This document shows, piece by piece, positions 1 through 9,679 of a stretch of DNA of 64,000 nt. This stretch comes from Procambarus clarkii (lineage: Eukaryota > Arthropoda > Malacostraca > Decapoda > Cambaridae). The stretch covers positions 6,953,926 through 7,017,925 of the forward strand of contig NC_091230.1 in assembly GCF_040958095.1 (NCBI RefSeq). Direction: 5' to 3'. Within the stretch, counting starts at the first letter, position 1. Each line of letters starts with the position of its first letter. The notes beneath the pieces are model-generated. The model was not told where the DNA came from. It saw only the letters and a program-made list of their open reading frames with translations, and made no database searches. The position numbers were made by a program, and so were the translations under genes.

Positions 1-1705
1 AGGAAGCCAGTGTCAACATACAAGCTAAGGACGGGAATCGAACAAAAGGCACCAGAACTGAGGCGCAACTCAGTATGGTGCAAAGCATCAAGACGGCGAA
101 GAGTAGAAGGAGAAGCAGACGAGTAAGCAGGGCAACCATAATCGAGCTTAGAGAGGATGAGAGAGGAATGTAAAGCAAGAAGAGTGCGCCTATCCGCTCC
201 CAAAGAAGTATGGGACAATTAACCGAAGGAGGGTAAGGGCCTTAGAGCACTCAACACGGAGGTAAGAGATATGGGGAGACCAAGACAAACGAGTGTCAAG
301 GAATAACCCCAAAAGCTTCGCGGAATCTTTGTACTCAAGGGGATGACCATAAACTGACAAAGAGGGACGAAGAACGACCCGTTTGCGAGTAAAAGACATG
401 GCACAAGTCTTAGAAGTAAAGAACTTGAAGCCATGATCGGTGGCCCAAGACGACACGGCATCAATCGCAAGTTGAAGCCGGCGCTGAAGGAGAGGCGAAT
501 CATCACCCTGACAGCAAAGGGTAAGATCATCGACAGAGAGAGCGGAGAAGATACCTGAAGGAAGAGAGGAAAGAAGACCATTGAGGGCAACCAGAAAAAG
601 AGTAGTGCTCAGAACACTACCCTGGGGCACACCTTGGTATTGCTGAAAAGAGGCAGAGAGAGCGGTACCAAGGCGCACCCGAAAGGAACGACCAGAGAGA
701 AAGCTGCGGAGAAAGAGAGGGAGATGACCACGAAGGCCAAAAGAATGAAGCTGGGATAGAATATGATATTGCCAAGTGGTGTCGTAAGCCTTTTCTAGGT
801 CAAAAAGGACGGCAACAACGGAGGTCCTCGCAGCAAAAGCAATACGAATATAGACCTCCAAGTTCACCAAGACATCTATTGTGTTGCGGCAGTCTCAGAA
901 ACCAAATCGAGAAGGGAAGAGGTGACGGTGTTCCAGGAACCACATCAGACGAACGGTAACCATACGTTCAAAGAGTTTGCTGACACAACTTGTGAGGGCA
1001 ATAGGGCGAAAGTCCTTAGTGGAAGTTCTCAGAGACCCTGCTTGCGAAGAGGGAGGACAACGGCATCGAGCCAGTCCTCAGGGACTGACGACGACTCCCA
1101 GATCCGATTATACAGACTCAGGAAATACTGAGACGTGCACGGAGGGAGATGGCGAAGCATCTCATAATGAATACCATCGGTGCCCCCCGCCGTAGAACCG
1201 CAGAGGGCCAGGGCAGAACGAATTTCAGAGAGAGAGAAGGGATCGCTATAGGAAAGTCGAAGACGAGTGCAGAAATCTCAAGGACAGGGTTACGAAGAAG
1301 GAAAGATTGGGGAATATGAAGACCAGAGCTAACAGAAGAAAAGTGGGAACCAAATTCAGTAGCGACCTGCAACGGGTCCGCCACAAGAGTACCACGGAGG
1401 TGAAGGACCGGTGAAACATCGGGAACGAACTTACCCGCTATCTTGCGGATATGCTTCCAGATCTGTGGCAGGGGAGTTTCGGACGTAATTGTGGAGACAT
1501 AAGATGCCCAACATTCACGTTTAGCCGTACGGTTGGCCCTACGGCCCACTGCACTCCCTCTCCGAAAGAAAAGAAAAGAATCGGCCGTCTGCCGACAGTG
1601 GTGCCTCTTCCAGGCTGCACGCTTACGGCCCGATCACAGTCTGCATTCCACCAGAGAACGCACTTCCGTGGACCCCGAGAGGAAGAGCGAGGAATAGAGC
1701 GGAGG
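1..1705 (-). mobile_element. RNase H-class LINE, copy 1 (partial, runs off left edge)
   Basis: A non-LTR retrotransposon fragment read on the minus strand. From right to left it holds the endonuclease-RT linker (about 1700-1118, with recognisable CVLWWNADC and PQIWKHIRKI stretches), the reverse transcriptase (870-190) and the start of the region after RT (below 190, matching copy 2 at 5957-5652). The linker is spread over two overlapping frames, so the copy is broken. The 5' end is truncated near 1705, next to a T-run at about 1711. The 3' part, with the RNase H, lies beyond the left edge. The clade is probably I/Nimb-like within the Jockey-I group, judged from the FDLEKAYDTTW style of RT; the clade call is inference. 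Confidence 0.85.
190..870 (-). pseudogene. Reverse transcriptase domain of LINE copy 1
   Basis: An open stretch of about 226 codons covers RT motifs 3 to 7. Visible motifs are FDLEKAYDTTW (first catalytic aspartate), GVPQGSVLS, and SVDDLTL, where the usual F/Y-A-D-D box reads V-D-D, followed by a KLLGLFLD stretch near the thumb. The domain would copy element RNA into DNA at a nicked target. The frame ends in-frame at 190 and lacks the N-terminal fingers, so it is not a complete protein. The neighbouring linker at 1118-1737 belongs to the same element but is in other frames. Confidence 0.85.
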
Positions 1706-1897
1706 GCAGATATATTTTTTTTTTTAAACAGTGCCATCTGTTGGACTTATGAGCAACTCACGCTGTAATCTCCAACAGTTCTTCACTGATTGCTTTTAAA
1801 TTTTAACACAACGTTCCATTCGAATACACACGTGTTTTATATACCTGCTATAAAGATGCCACACCTGTGACTGGTAAAAACATTCTGTTTTTAAAAA

Positions 1898-2400
1898 TAG
1901 TGCCACCTGTTGCACGTACGAGCAACACATGCTATACTAAATATGTTACGATTCCATTTCAATGTTTCCAATTGCATTGTCAAATGGAATTTTCATAGAT
2001 TTTGATTTATTTTAATTTTGATTAAATTATTTTGAGTGACATTGCGTTGGAATTGAGCTGTGTTGTTTACCATACTGTTCATTTCGTATGTACAGTATAA
2101 GTATAGCTGCCACACCAGTGACTGTTTTTACCTTTCTATTTTTAACAAACAGCGCCATCTGTTGCACGTAAGAGCAACAGGCGCTTTTCAAAATATGTTA
2201 TGAGGCCATTTCAATGTTTACAATTTCATTGATAAATTGATTTTTCATAGGTTTTGATTTATTTTCATTTTGATTTAATTATTTTGTGTGACATTGCATT
2301 GGAATTGAGCTGTGTTTACCATATTGATCATTTTGTGGGTATAGTTGATTTTTTTAATTATTTTTCATTTCGTTTTTTTAAATGTTTTACTTATATTTCA
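1898..2400. repeat. About 250-bp direct tandem repeat, two copies
   Basis: The block starting at about 1898 (AGTGCCACCTGTTGCACGTA) recurs at about 2148 with the same downstream order: an ATATGTTA segment, a CCATTTCAATGTTT segment, then TTTGATTTATTTT and GGAATTGAGCTGTG. The copies differ at scattered sites. A shorter third start is seen near 1727. Confidence 0.75.
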
Positions 2401-2489
2401 GTGATGGGAACATCAGATCATTTGATGTTCCCAGTTTTCTGAGCGGAACAACAGATCATTTGGGAATGCATCGGACGAAGTAGTGGGAA

Positions 2490-2830
2490 ATGGTGGGGTG
2501 GACGAGGGGACGTGACTGGGGAATGGTGGAGTGGAGAGGAGACAGGGAAGGGGGTAATGGTGAGGAGGACGAGGGGATGGGGGAGTTGGGGATGGTGGGG
2601 ACGAGGGAACAGGGGAATGGAGAATGGTGGAGAGGACAAGGGGTCAGAAGAGTGGGGGATGGTGAAGGGGACGAGGGGACAGGGGATGTGAGAATGGTAG
2701 GGAGGACAAGTGGATAGGGGAGTGGGGGATGGTTGGGAGAACGAGGGGATGGGCGAGTGTGAAATGGTTGGGAGGAAGGATTGACAGGGGAGGGGGGAAT
2801 GATGGGGATGACTGGGAGACAGGGGAAGGC
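2490..2830. repeat. G-rich minisatellite
   Basis: Irregular tandem units of roughly 30-36 bp built from GGGGAATGGTGG and GGACGAGGGGAC words. The long opposite-strand proline/serine frames here are repeat artefacts. Confidence 0.8.
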
Positions 2831-2865
2831 TGAGCCACAGCAACGCATGGCCGGGTACAGCTAGT

Positions 2866-4479
2866 AATACCGATAAAATTTAATTCGTTTAGCCTACACC
2901 AACTGTACTGGAGAATGTTGACGCCTTTATAACATCATCTGTTAACCAGACCTGCCTCAGTGAATGTAGAAATCATTTATAATGTCATCTGTTAGGCAGA
3001 CCTGCCTCAGTGAGTATAAAAGCGTTCATGATGTTATTTAGCATACAATAACACCAACAATATTTTATAATGTACATTTCTGCAAGGAAGAGCCCATTAC
3101 CAGACACTCGGGAACGGGAACTTAGCGAGATCTTTTTGTTTTTACAAATGTTCCCGCTATTTTCCCATCTGCTTTTGGGTAAAATTATGGTCGGAGAAAA
3201 GTTCCCGCTAAGTTGCCACCTGTTTTTGTGAGAAATTATTGCCTTAAGGGGATCCATTTTTGTAGGATATGCTAATTAAGGGTATACCATGTAATTCATC
3301 ATGACCTTAAGCCTACAGATCAATATCCCAATGGTCCGGTCACAAGGAAAAGTTCCTGCCACGTTGCTACCTGTTTTAGAGCGTATTCGCTATCGTATCA
3401 AGTCTATTTTCAGAGAATATGTTAATTAAGAGCGTGTGTGATGCATTTGTCAGTGTCAGATGTTAGTTTTCCCACCCGCCTCCTAGCGTTTTTATTTTTA
3501 GTCTCGCTACTATTAGTTCAATTCCTATGATATTTAAAACATTAGTTACGTTATCAAGTTTTAAGTTACCAAATACGTTAGTTCCCAAGTATTAGCTCTT
3601 ATCGTTTAATTCGTTATTACCTGTTAAATATCACCAGATTTAAAATATAGTTATTTCAGAAACATTAAGTACAAATTCAATATTTACTGAGTTTCAGCTC
3701 ATGTCCACTGTCTCTCGTTGCAAGTCGCAATTCGTTTTTGTAGTTTCGGACAGTTTAACAGTACTACTTGTAATTCCTTAATGCATTTTAAGAAAACATT
3801 TAAACATTCAAACAACATTCTCTCCCTCCCACTCTCTCTGCCTTCCAATCACCGCACCTACTGCAGAGTTCACTCCACGTCTCTCCCCCTACCCTTTGCA
3901 CTCACTATCTACCTCCTCCACCTGCTTCCACCTTAAGCATGCCACACGCTCGCTTACTTCCTCCCTCACTCCCAACTCCACACACGCACCCATATTTTCC
4001 CCCCAGCACCCTCCCTACTCTTCCTTATTCACACTATCTACCTCCTCCTCCTGCCTCTGCCTTAAGCACACTCCCCCTCCCTCACCCTCCCCCCCTCCCC
4101 TCCCTGTGAAACCAAACCTTCCCTCTCACACCTTCATTTCTCAGCTTTGCCCGTAAGAATTTTAATTTGTTTTCACATCTCTTTCTTATTTTACTGTGAT
4201 ATTTTTATTTTACCTGTTCTTTACTTCAGACATAGTAAAATAGATAATTGCAGTTATCGAGTTTAAACTCCTATCTTCAGTTCAATGTTCACCAAAACAT
4301 TGTTATTTCAGAACAACTGAGATACTCGGCTCTTGTCCATCGCGTTTATCAAAGTAAGCATGTTTACCCAGATCAAAGTATATACTCTTCCAGAAGTCAG
4401 GTGTCGCTATATCCCCATTAAGATACTTGTCCATCAAGAAACGAAAGAATTCTCTCTCTAATCATTGTAGGTAAGTAGT
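2866..4479. other. No recognised gene; AT-rich DNA with small duplications
   Basis: I see no supported gene. Visible structure is a diverged direct duplication of about 55 bp at 2925-3010 (words CATCTGTTA and AGACCTGCCTCAGTGA), a second pair of related segments at 3140-3240 and 3345-3400 (AAAGTTCC then a TTGC-ACCTGTTTT word), and a C-rich low-complexity stretch at 3820-4140. Confidence 0.6.
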
Positions 4480-4904
4480 AAGTAATATCAAAAGAAGGCA
4501 CCAAGCCGCGAAGGCTAAGTAGCACCATCAAATGTGTGGAATAATCATAGGGGTGCTAAATATCCCTAGAGATGCCAATATGAGAACAGAAACGCATGAG
4601 GTGAACCATATCAAAGGTATCCGATTCACCAAGAATTCTATCGAGGGGCAGGTGACCGCGAGAGACGGTCAGGAACCAAGATACACGTTCGTCCTGGAAG
4701 TCCTAACATTCAACAGGAACATGCACGACCGTAAGAAGGACACTGCAGTTTGGACAATAAGGAGCAGGGCGGCGCTTCATTACGTGCCCATGAGTTAAAC
4801 GTGCATGGCCAATACATAACCTCGCCAGAGCCGTTTCCCACTGCTTGTTACGGTGGTAGGAGGAAGGTCACGGGGACACACTACTCTTAAGAGCACACAG
4901 TTTG

Positions 4905-5087
4905 TTACCAGTAACAGAAGACCAGCAATCCTGTCAATGGGCAAGGATGGCGGAATGAATAACTGGGTAAAAGTCGGAATAAACCTTTACGGGAGATGGG
5001 ACAAGTGCGGATAGCTTCCTTAGTGGCAGAGTCTGTGCGCTCATTTAAGGACACACCAACATGGCTGGGAACCCAGAAAAACTCCAC
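4905..5087 (-). pseudogene. RNase H fragment of LINE copy 2
   Basis: The short frame contains FFWVPSHVGVSLNERTDSAT, the typical carboxy half of a LINE RNase H (W-x-P-S-H-x-G then N-E-x-x-D). RNase H would remove the RNA strand after reverse transcription. Flanking sequence up to about 5650 reads as the amino half in other frames. This domain separates the element from the LINE-A family elsewhere in the window. Confidence 0.75.
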
Positions 5088-6030
5088 TGTCTTAACTCTA
5101 CTGGAGATAAGAAACAGTCAATGTTGAATCTCGACTACTACTGGATGGACTGGATTAAAGGACTCCAAAGCCATGAGGGCACTACAAGAGTCTACTCTTG
5201 CAGTGCAAGAACTACAACAGCAGAGGAGGATTGACAGTGAGAAAGCAGTTGACAAAGAGCATACATGATAGCATAAAGTTCTGCCGTGAAGATGCTAGTC
5301 TCCGGAGGCTGGCGACACATATAGGTATGGTCAGTCAAAACAACAGAGTAGCCTTTACCGTCTGCAGACTTATACCCATCGGTAAAGACGGAAATGGAGC
5401 GGAAGTGTGAAGAAAAGTGTTCATGGAAAAGGGGGGGGGGGTTTCAGAACCGTAGGAGGGGTAAAAACTTTAGTCACGTGGGTCAAGGTTTTACAAAATG
5501 TAGGAAGGTGGATCCTCCACAGGGGCAAAGATGGAACGACCCGAGGGGGAAATATTTATAACACGAACCGAAAGAGCATTTTGTAAGCAAGACAACCATG
5601 CAGAAAGTGATAGGTGGTGAAGTGGAACAGGAACCACAGGAGAGATAAAGGTCAAGGCACGACATAAGCGAGAGCGAGGGTGTTGTAAGGACCGTGCAAG
5701 GTAGTGAAGACAGTAGGGATCACGGCGATCCTGTAGAGACAGGACGCCAGTTTCAACATATAGGCTGAGGGTAGGGTCGAACGATAGGCATCAGAGCTGA
5801 GGCGTAACCCAGTATGGTGAAGAGCGTCAAGACGGCGAAGAGTAAAAGGAGAAGCCGACGAGTAAGCAGGGCAACCATAATCGAGTTTAGACAGAACGAG
5901 AGTGGAATGTAAAGAGAGGAGCGTGCGCCTATCAGCTCCCCAAGAAGTATGGGACAAGACCTTAAGTTAAGAGCCTTAATTCAACTCGGTGGTAAGAGAT
6001 ATGGGGGCGACCAAGACAAACGAGTATCAA

Positions 6031-6185
6031 AGATTACGCAAAGCGTTTCCTGCCCGAAACGCTTTGCGTAATAGTGGCTTTAGGCATTGTATGTACTAGC
6101 TCCTATCTATAAAGCCAACAAACTTTGTAAAATCTCTTTATGTATGTACCTTTGCCTAAATAAAAATTATTATTATTATTATTAT
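6031..6185 (+). mobile_element. Short hairpin-bearing retroposon inserted in LINE copy 2
   Basis: Copy 1 of the LINE (about 299-320) has no matching insert, so this block interrupts the RT of copy 2. It begins with a perfect 16-bp inverted repeat (6034-6049 against 6056-6071, loop CTGCCC) and ends CCTAAATAAAAATTATTATT..., with an AATAAA-like signal and an ATT-repeat tail, as in a small RNA-derived retroposon. I associate this sequence with decapod repeats from memory only. Confidence 0.65.
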
Positions 6186-6189
6186 TAGC

Positions 6190-6960
6190 CCCAAAAGCTT
6201 AGAAAGTCTTTGTACAAAAAGGGGATGACCATAAAATGACAGAGGGGGACGAAGAACGACCTGCTTCTGAGTAAAAGTCAGAGCAAAAGTTTTAGTTGTA
6301 GAGAACTTGATAGTCATGATCGGTGGCCCAAGACGACACGGCATCAATCGCATGTTGAAGCCGCCGTTGAAGGAGAGGCGGCTTCTTCTCGACAGTAGAG
6401 GGTAAAATCGTCGACAAGTGGAGAAGATGCCAGAAGGAAGGGAGGAAAGAAGACCATTGAGGGCAACCAGGAAAAGAGTAGTACTCAGAATTGGGCCTTC
6501 ACCTTCATATTGCCGAAAAGAGGCAGAGAAAGTGGTATCAAGTCTCATTCTAAAGGAACCACTAGAAAGGGAAGCTTAGGAGGAAGAGAGGGAGATTACC
6601 ACGAAGGCCAAAAGAACGAAGTTGGGACAGAATATGGTATCTCCAGGTGATGTCATATGCCTTTTCCAAATAAAAAAGGACAGCAACAACTGAGGTCTTC
6701 GCAGCAAAAGCAGTACAAATATAGACCTCCAAGTTCACCAAGACGTCAGTTGTGCTATGATACTTGCGAAAACCAAATTGAGAACGGAGGAGGTGGTGAC
6801 TGTTCCAAGAACCACATCAAATGGACATTGATCATACATTCAAAGAGTTTACAGACGCAACTCGTGAGGGCAATAGGGCGGAAATCCTTAGGGGATGTCT
6901 CTACAGACCCTAGTTTCCGAATAGGTAGAAGAACCGCATCGAGCCAGTGCTCAGGCACTG
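6190..6960 (-). pseudogene. Reverse transcriptase region of LINE copy 2
   Basis: Pieces in at least two frames match copy 1: TTFSASFRQYEGEGPILSTTLF around the GVPQG box (6548-6470), LVALNGLLSSLPSGIF after it, and the amino portion LRKLGSVETSPKDFRPIALTS (6960-6755; P-x-x-x-R-P-I-A-L is RT motif 1). The VPQGS box is damaged and the catalytic DD region is out of frame, so it cannot encode an active polymerase. Confidence 0.75.
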
Positions 6961-7685
6961 ACGACGACTTCCAGATACGGATATACAGATTCAGTAAATA
7001 CTGAGACGCACATTAAGGGAGACAGCGAAGCATCTCATAATGAATGTCATCTGAGCCATCTGCCGTAGAACTGCAAGGGACCAGAGCAGACTGAAGTTCG
7101 GAGAGAGAGCAGTGATCGTTGTAGGGAAGTCGGAGACGAGAGCGTAAATCGAAGGGAAGAGATTCAAGAACCAACTTACAAAGAAGGAAGGATAGAGAAA
7201 GATGAGAACCGGAGCTAAGAGTTGAAAAGTGGGAGCCAGGTTCAGTCACGACTATCACCGGATCTGTCACAAGAGTACCACAGGTGAATGACTGGTATAG
7301 CATATGGAACTAACTATCTTGCAGATTTTCTTCCAGATCTGCGGTAGAGAAGTATCGGACGTAATGGTGGAGAAATAAGATTTCCAACTCTCTCGTTTAG
7401 CTGTATAGATGGTTCTATGAGTCACCTCACTCGCCTTCGGAAATAAAATAAAAGAAGCTGCCGTCTGCCGGCGTTGGTGTTTCTTCCAGGCTGCCTGCTT
7501 ACAGCGGACAGCCCGAGCACTGTCTGCATTACACAATGGAACGCACATCCATGTGCCCCGAGAGATAGAGCAAGGAATAAATTGGAGGGTAGCGCCGAAT
7601 ATGGTGTCATGAAAAAGAAGGAAGGCTCGAGGGAGAGGCAGAGTGGAGAAGACGGAGAGAGAGTAGCATGTAGGATGAATAGGTT

Positions 7686-8299
7686 CTAGTCAGACTTCGC
7701 AAACTGCCACCTACGGTAGGAGAGGGAGAGGGTGAAAAGAGAAAAGGTGACAAGAATGGGAAAATGGTCACTGTTTTGGAGGTCATCAAGAACCTGCCAC
7801 GTGAAATCTAAGTAAAGAGACGACGAGCAAAGAGAAAGATCAAGATAGCAGAGGGTGCGAGTGCGGGAGTCCACATGAGTGGGTTCACCAGAATTCAAAA
7901 GTGACAAGGAAGAAGAGAGAACAAATGGTTCGAGAAGGTGGCCCTGGGTGTTTGTCAGAGCATCACCCCAGAGGGTATGCTGACAGTTTAAATCACCCAA
8001 CAGGACCACCAGCTCTGGTAAGGGGTCCAACAGGTGCTTAAGATTAGGAAGAGAAAGTGGGACATTTGGGGGGGGGGGGGAAGATAAATGGAACAGACTG
8101 TATACCATTTACTCACAAAGATAGGGGATGCAAAACATTTTATAGGTAACTGAAAAAGTAGGGGGACGAACGGAATATCAGTACGAATCAAGAGAGCAGT
8201 AGAGGTATGGGCCCCAGCAAAAGCTGGAAGGAGGAGAGAAAGGAATAACCACGAAAGTGACCAGGACGAGCACCAAACATCGGCACCAAGCATACACAC
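7686..8299 (-). pseudogene. AP-like endonuclease region of LINE copy 2
   Basis: Two overlapping frames carry the endonuclease that would nick the target: ELVVLLGDLNCQHTLWGD (the G-D-x-N box) and YLDLSLCSSSL followed by LQNSDHFPILVTF (the catalytic S-D-H). The amino part (8299-8108) is in another frame, and a G-run at 8071-8080 lies at the junction. These are hallmark boxes of the exonuclease-endonuclease-phosphatase fold in Jockey/I-group LINEs. Confidence 0.8.
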
Positions 8300-8483
8300 A
8301 GCGGTGAAAACTGTGTTATAAGAAGTTAAAGTTCATAGAAGTTGGCATAAAATCCACGAATATGCCAACTATTCATTGGCATATTCAGAATATTTTATTC
8401 ATTGAAGAATAGACATCGTCAAAAGGAGAGAGAACAGCAACAGAGAACAATGAAGAAACAAAGGCAAAGAAGAACACAGCATA

Positions 8484-9184
8484 CTAAAGAAGATCAGGAT
8501 CAGTGAAATCAGGGTTGGGGAGCATGGGTAAGTTTAGCAAGGACGATGGAGTTAAGGGAGCGAGAGGACGAACCAGAGGCGGACGGACAGGGTCTGGAGC
8601 AGGAAGTAATGGAGAGTAGCGGTCAAGGGAAGCAGGGGGAGGGGGGACAGAAACAGGAGAGTGCACCTCAGCAAGGGCAGCAACCGAGAGAGAATCGAGG
8701 GCTAAAGGAACCTGCATAGCTGGAACAGAGGTCCCAGCCACCGAAATGGGAGGGGATAACGTGATAGAGTCGGAGGTTATTGATGGGGAAGAAAGCGATG
8801 CCTTCTTACCCGCCGGGGATGAAGGAAGAGGTGCGTCGTTCTCTGCGGTGCTCCCATTTTTTAACAGGGGAGTCCAATTGCTTTGTCTATTCTCCCACAC
8901 TGGTGCAAAGAGCTTATTCTCCCTTTCCCTCCAGCCTGGACACCCAACCATCCTCTTATGGCAGCCCCTCACGGGCGTCCTTTCCAGCAGGTGACTGAAT
9001 AGGGACCCCTACTGGCCTTTTTGCACATACAGCACCAAAGAGGGGTATGAGAGGGGGCGAGGGCAACCCTCAACGGTCCCAGGGAGGTGTTCGTGAGCTT
9101 CTCACCACGACAAGGTGACACCACAGAGGGGGGATCACTGTAGGTAAACATGAGTTTACCAGGAGGAGTAAACCTCACCTTCAA
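8484..9184 (-). pseudogene. ORF1 remnant of LINE copy 2
   Basis: The 8972-8484 frame is a serine/proline-rich tail of about 160 codons, preceded by a frame (9184-8969) containing VRFTPPGKLMFTY and a CCMCKK stretch. Position upstream of the endonuclease, and cysteine-bearing then proline-rich composition, fit the ORF1 (gag-like RNA-binding protein) of I-type LINEs. The identification rests mainly on position. Confidence 0.5.
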
Positions 9185-9189
9185 TACTC

Positions 9190-9679
9190 ACCTCACTTTC
9201 AATACTTTTTATCAGCAGGTGTGTGTGCATATGTGTGTAAATACAGGCTCAGGTAGGACTATCCGCCCATAAAAGGCCTTATCTCACTTATTGCGATAAT
9301 TTTTATTTCCAGCTTGCACCAAATCAAATAATTATCTCTCTTTCTTTCTTTTATTTAATTTCCAAGTTATTTACCGCAAGTAATAATAATAATAATAAAT
9401 CATTCAATGTGCCCTCTTAGCATTCTTGCTCAGAGGCCTAGGGGGGTAGAAGTAATATGGGTATGTTCTTACATGATCTCTGCAATTTTTATTAGACGTT
9501 CTCTATGTTCTCCAAACCATCTTAAATGTTCTCGAAATGTTCTTGGCATACTCTACATATGTTCTCTGCACGACTTGTGACACATTCTTACATGTTCTTT
9601 ACCTACTCTTCAACTGTTTTCTTTACGATATTCATGTTCTCTGCAAGTTCATCTTGCAGAGAACATGAATATCGGAACA
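9190..9679. other. Non-coding spacer with TTCT-rich words and a perfect hairpin
   Basis: No gene seen. It holds an (AAT)n at 9382-9400, a run of ATGTTCT-type words at 9460-9600, and a perfect inverted repeat (arms 9626-9647 and 9653-9674, 5-nt loop) immediately before the purine tract. Confidence 0.6.
9626..9674. repeat. Perfect 22-bp inverted repeat, 5-nt loop
   Basis: The arm at 9626-9647 is the exact reverse complement of 9653-9674; the loop is TTCAT. The arm core is ATGTTCTCTGCAAG, related to the tandem ATGTTCT words just upstream. It could extrude as a cruciform. It is not followed by a T-run, so a terminator reading is not supported. Confidence 0.9.

Larger units (their letters stand above)
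1718..2864. mobile_element. Possible non-autonomous Helitron
   Basis: Directly visible: three copies of a motif reading AGYGCCAYCTGTTG at about 1729, 1900 and 2150, the last two beginning a 250-bp direct repeat. A G-rich minisatellite follows at 2490-2830. The segment ends GCCGGGTACAGCTAG at 2850-2864 with T next. A terminal CTAG followed by host T, with a short GCCA/TGGC stem just upstream (2834-2851), fits the Helitron 3' end rule (CTRR, insertion before T). No 5' TC end or Rep/helicase reading frame was found, so the left border is a guess next to the LINE edge. Confidence 0.4.
4480..9190 (-). mobile_element. RNase H-class LINE, copy 2 (near full extent, decayed)
   Basis: On the minus strand the parts run 5' to 3': ORF1 remnant (9184-8484), endonuclease (8299-7686), linker (7610-7013), RT (about 6960-6190), post-RT region (5957-5652), RNase H (about 5650-4905) and a terminal C-x2-C-type finger (CPNCSVLL..., about 4790-4690). 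The 3' end lies near 4480-4500. Frames change repeatedly, so no enzyme is intact. A small retroposon is inserted at 6031-6185. Order and motifs match an I-like LINE. The 5' edge near 9190 is approximate. Confidence 0.8.
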
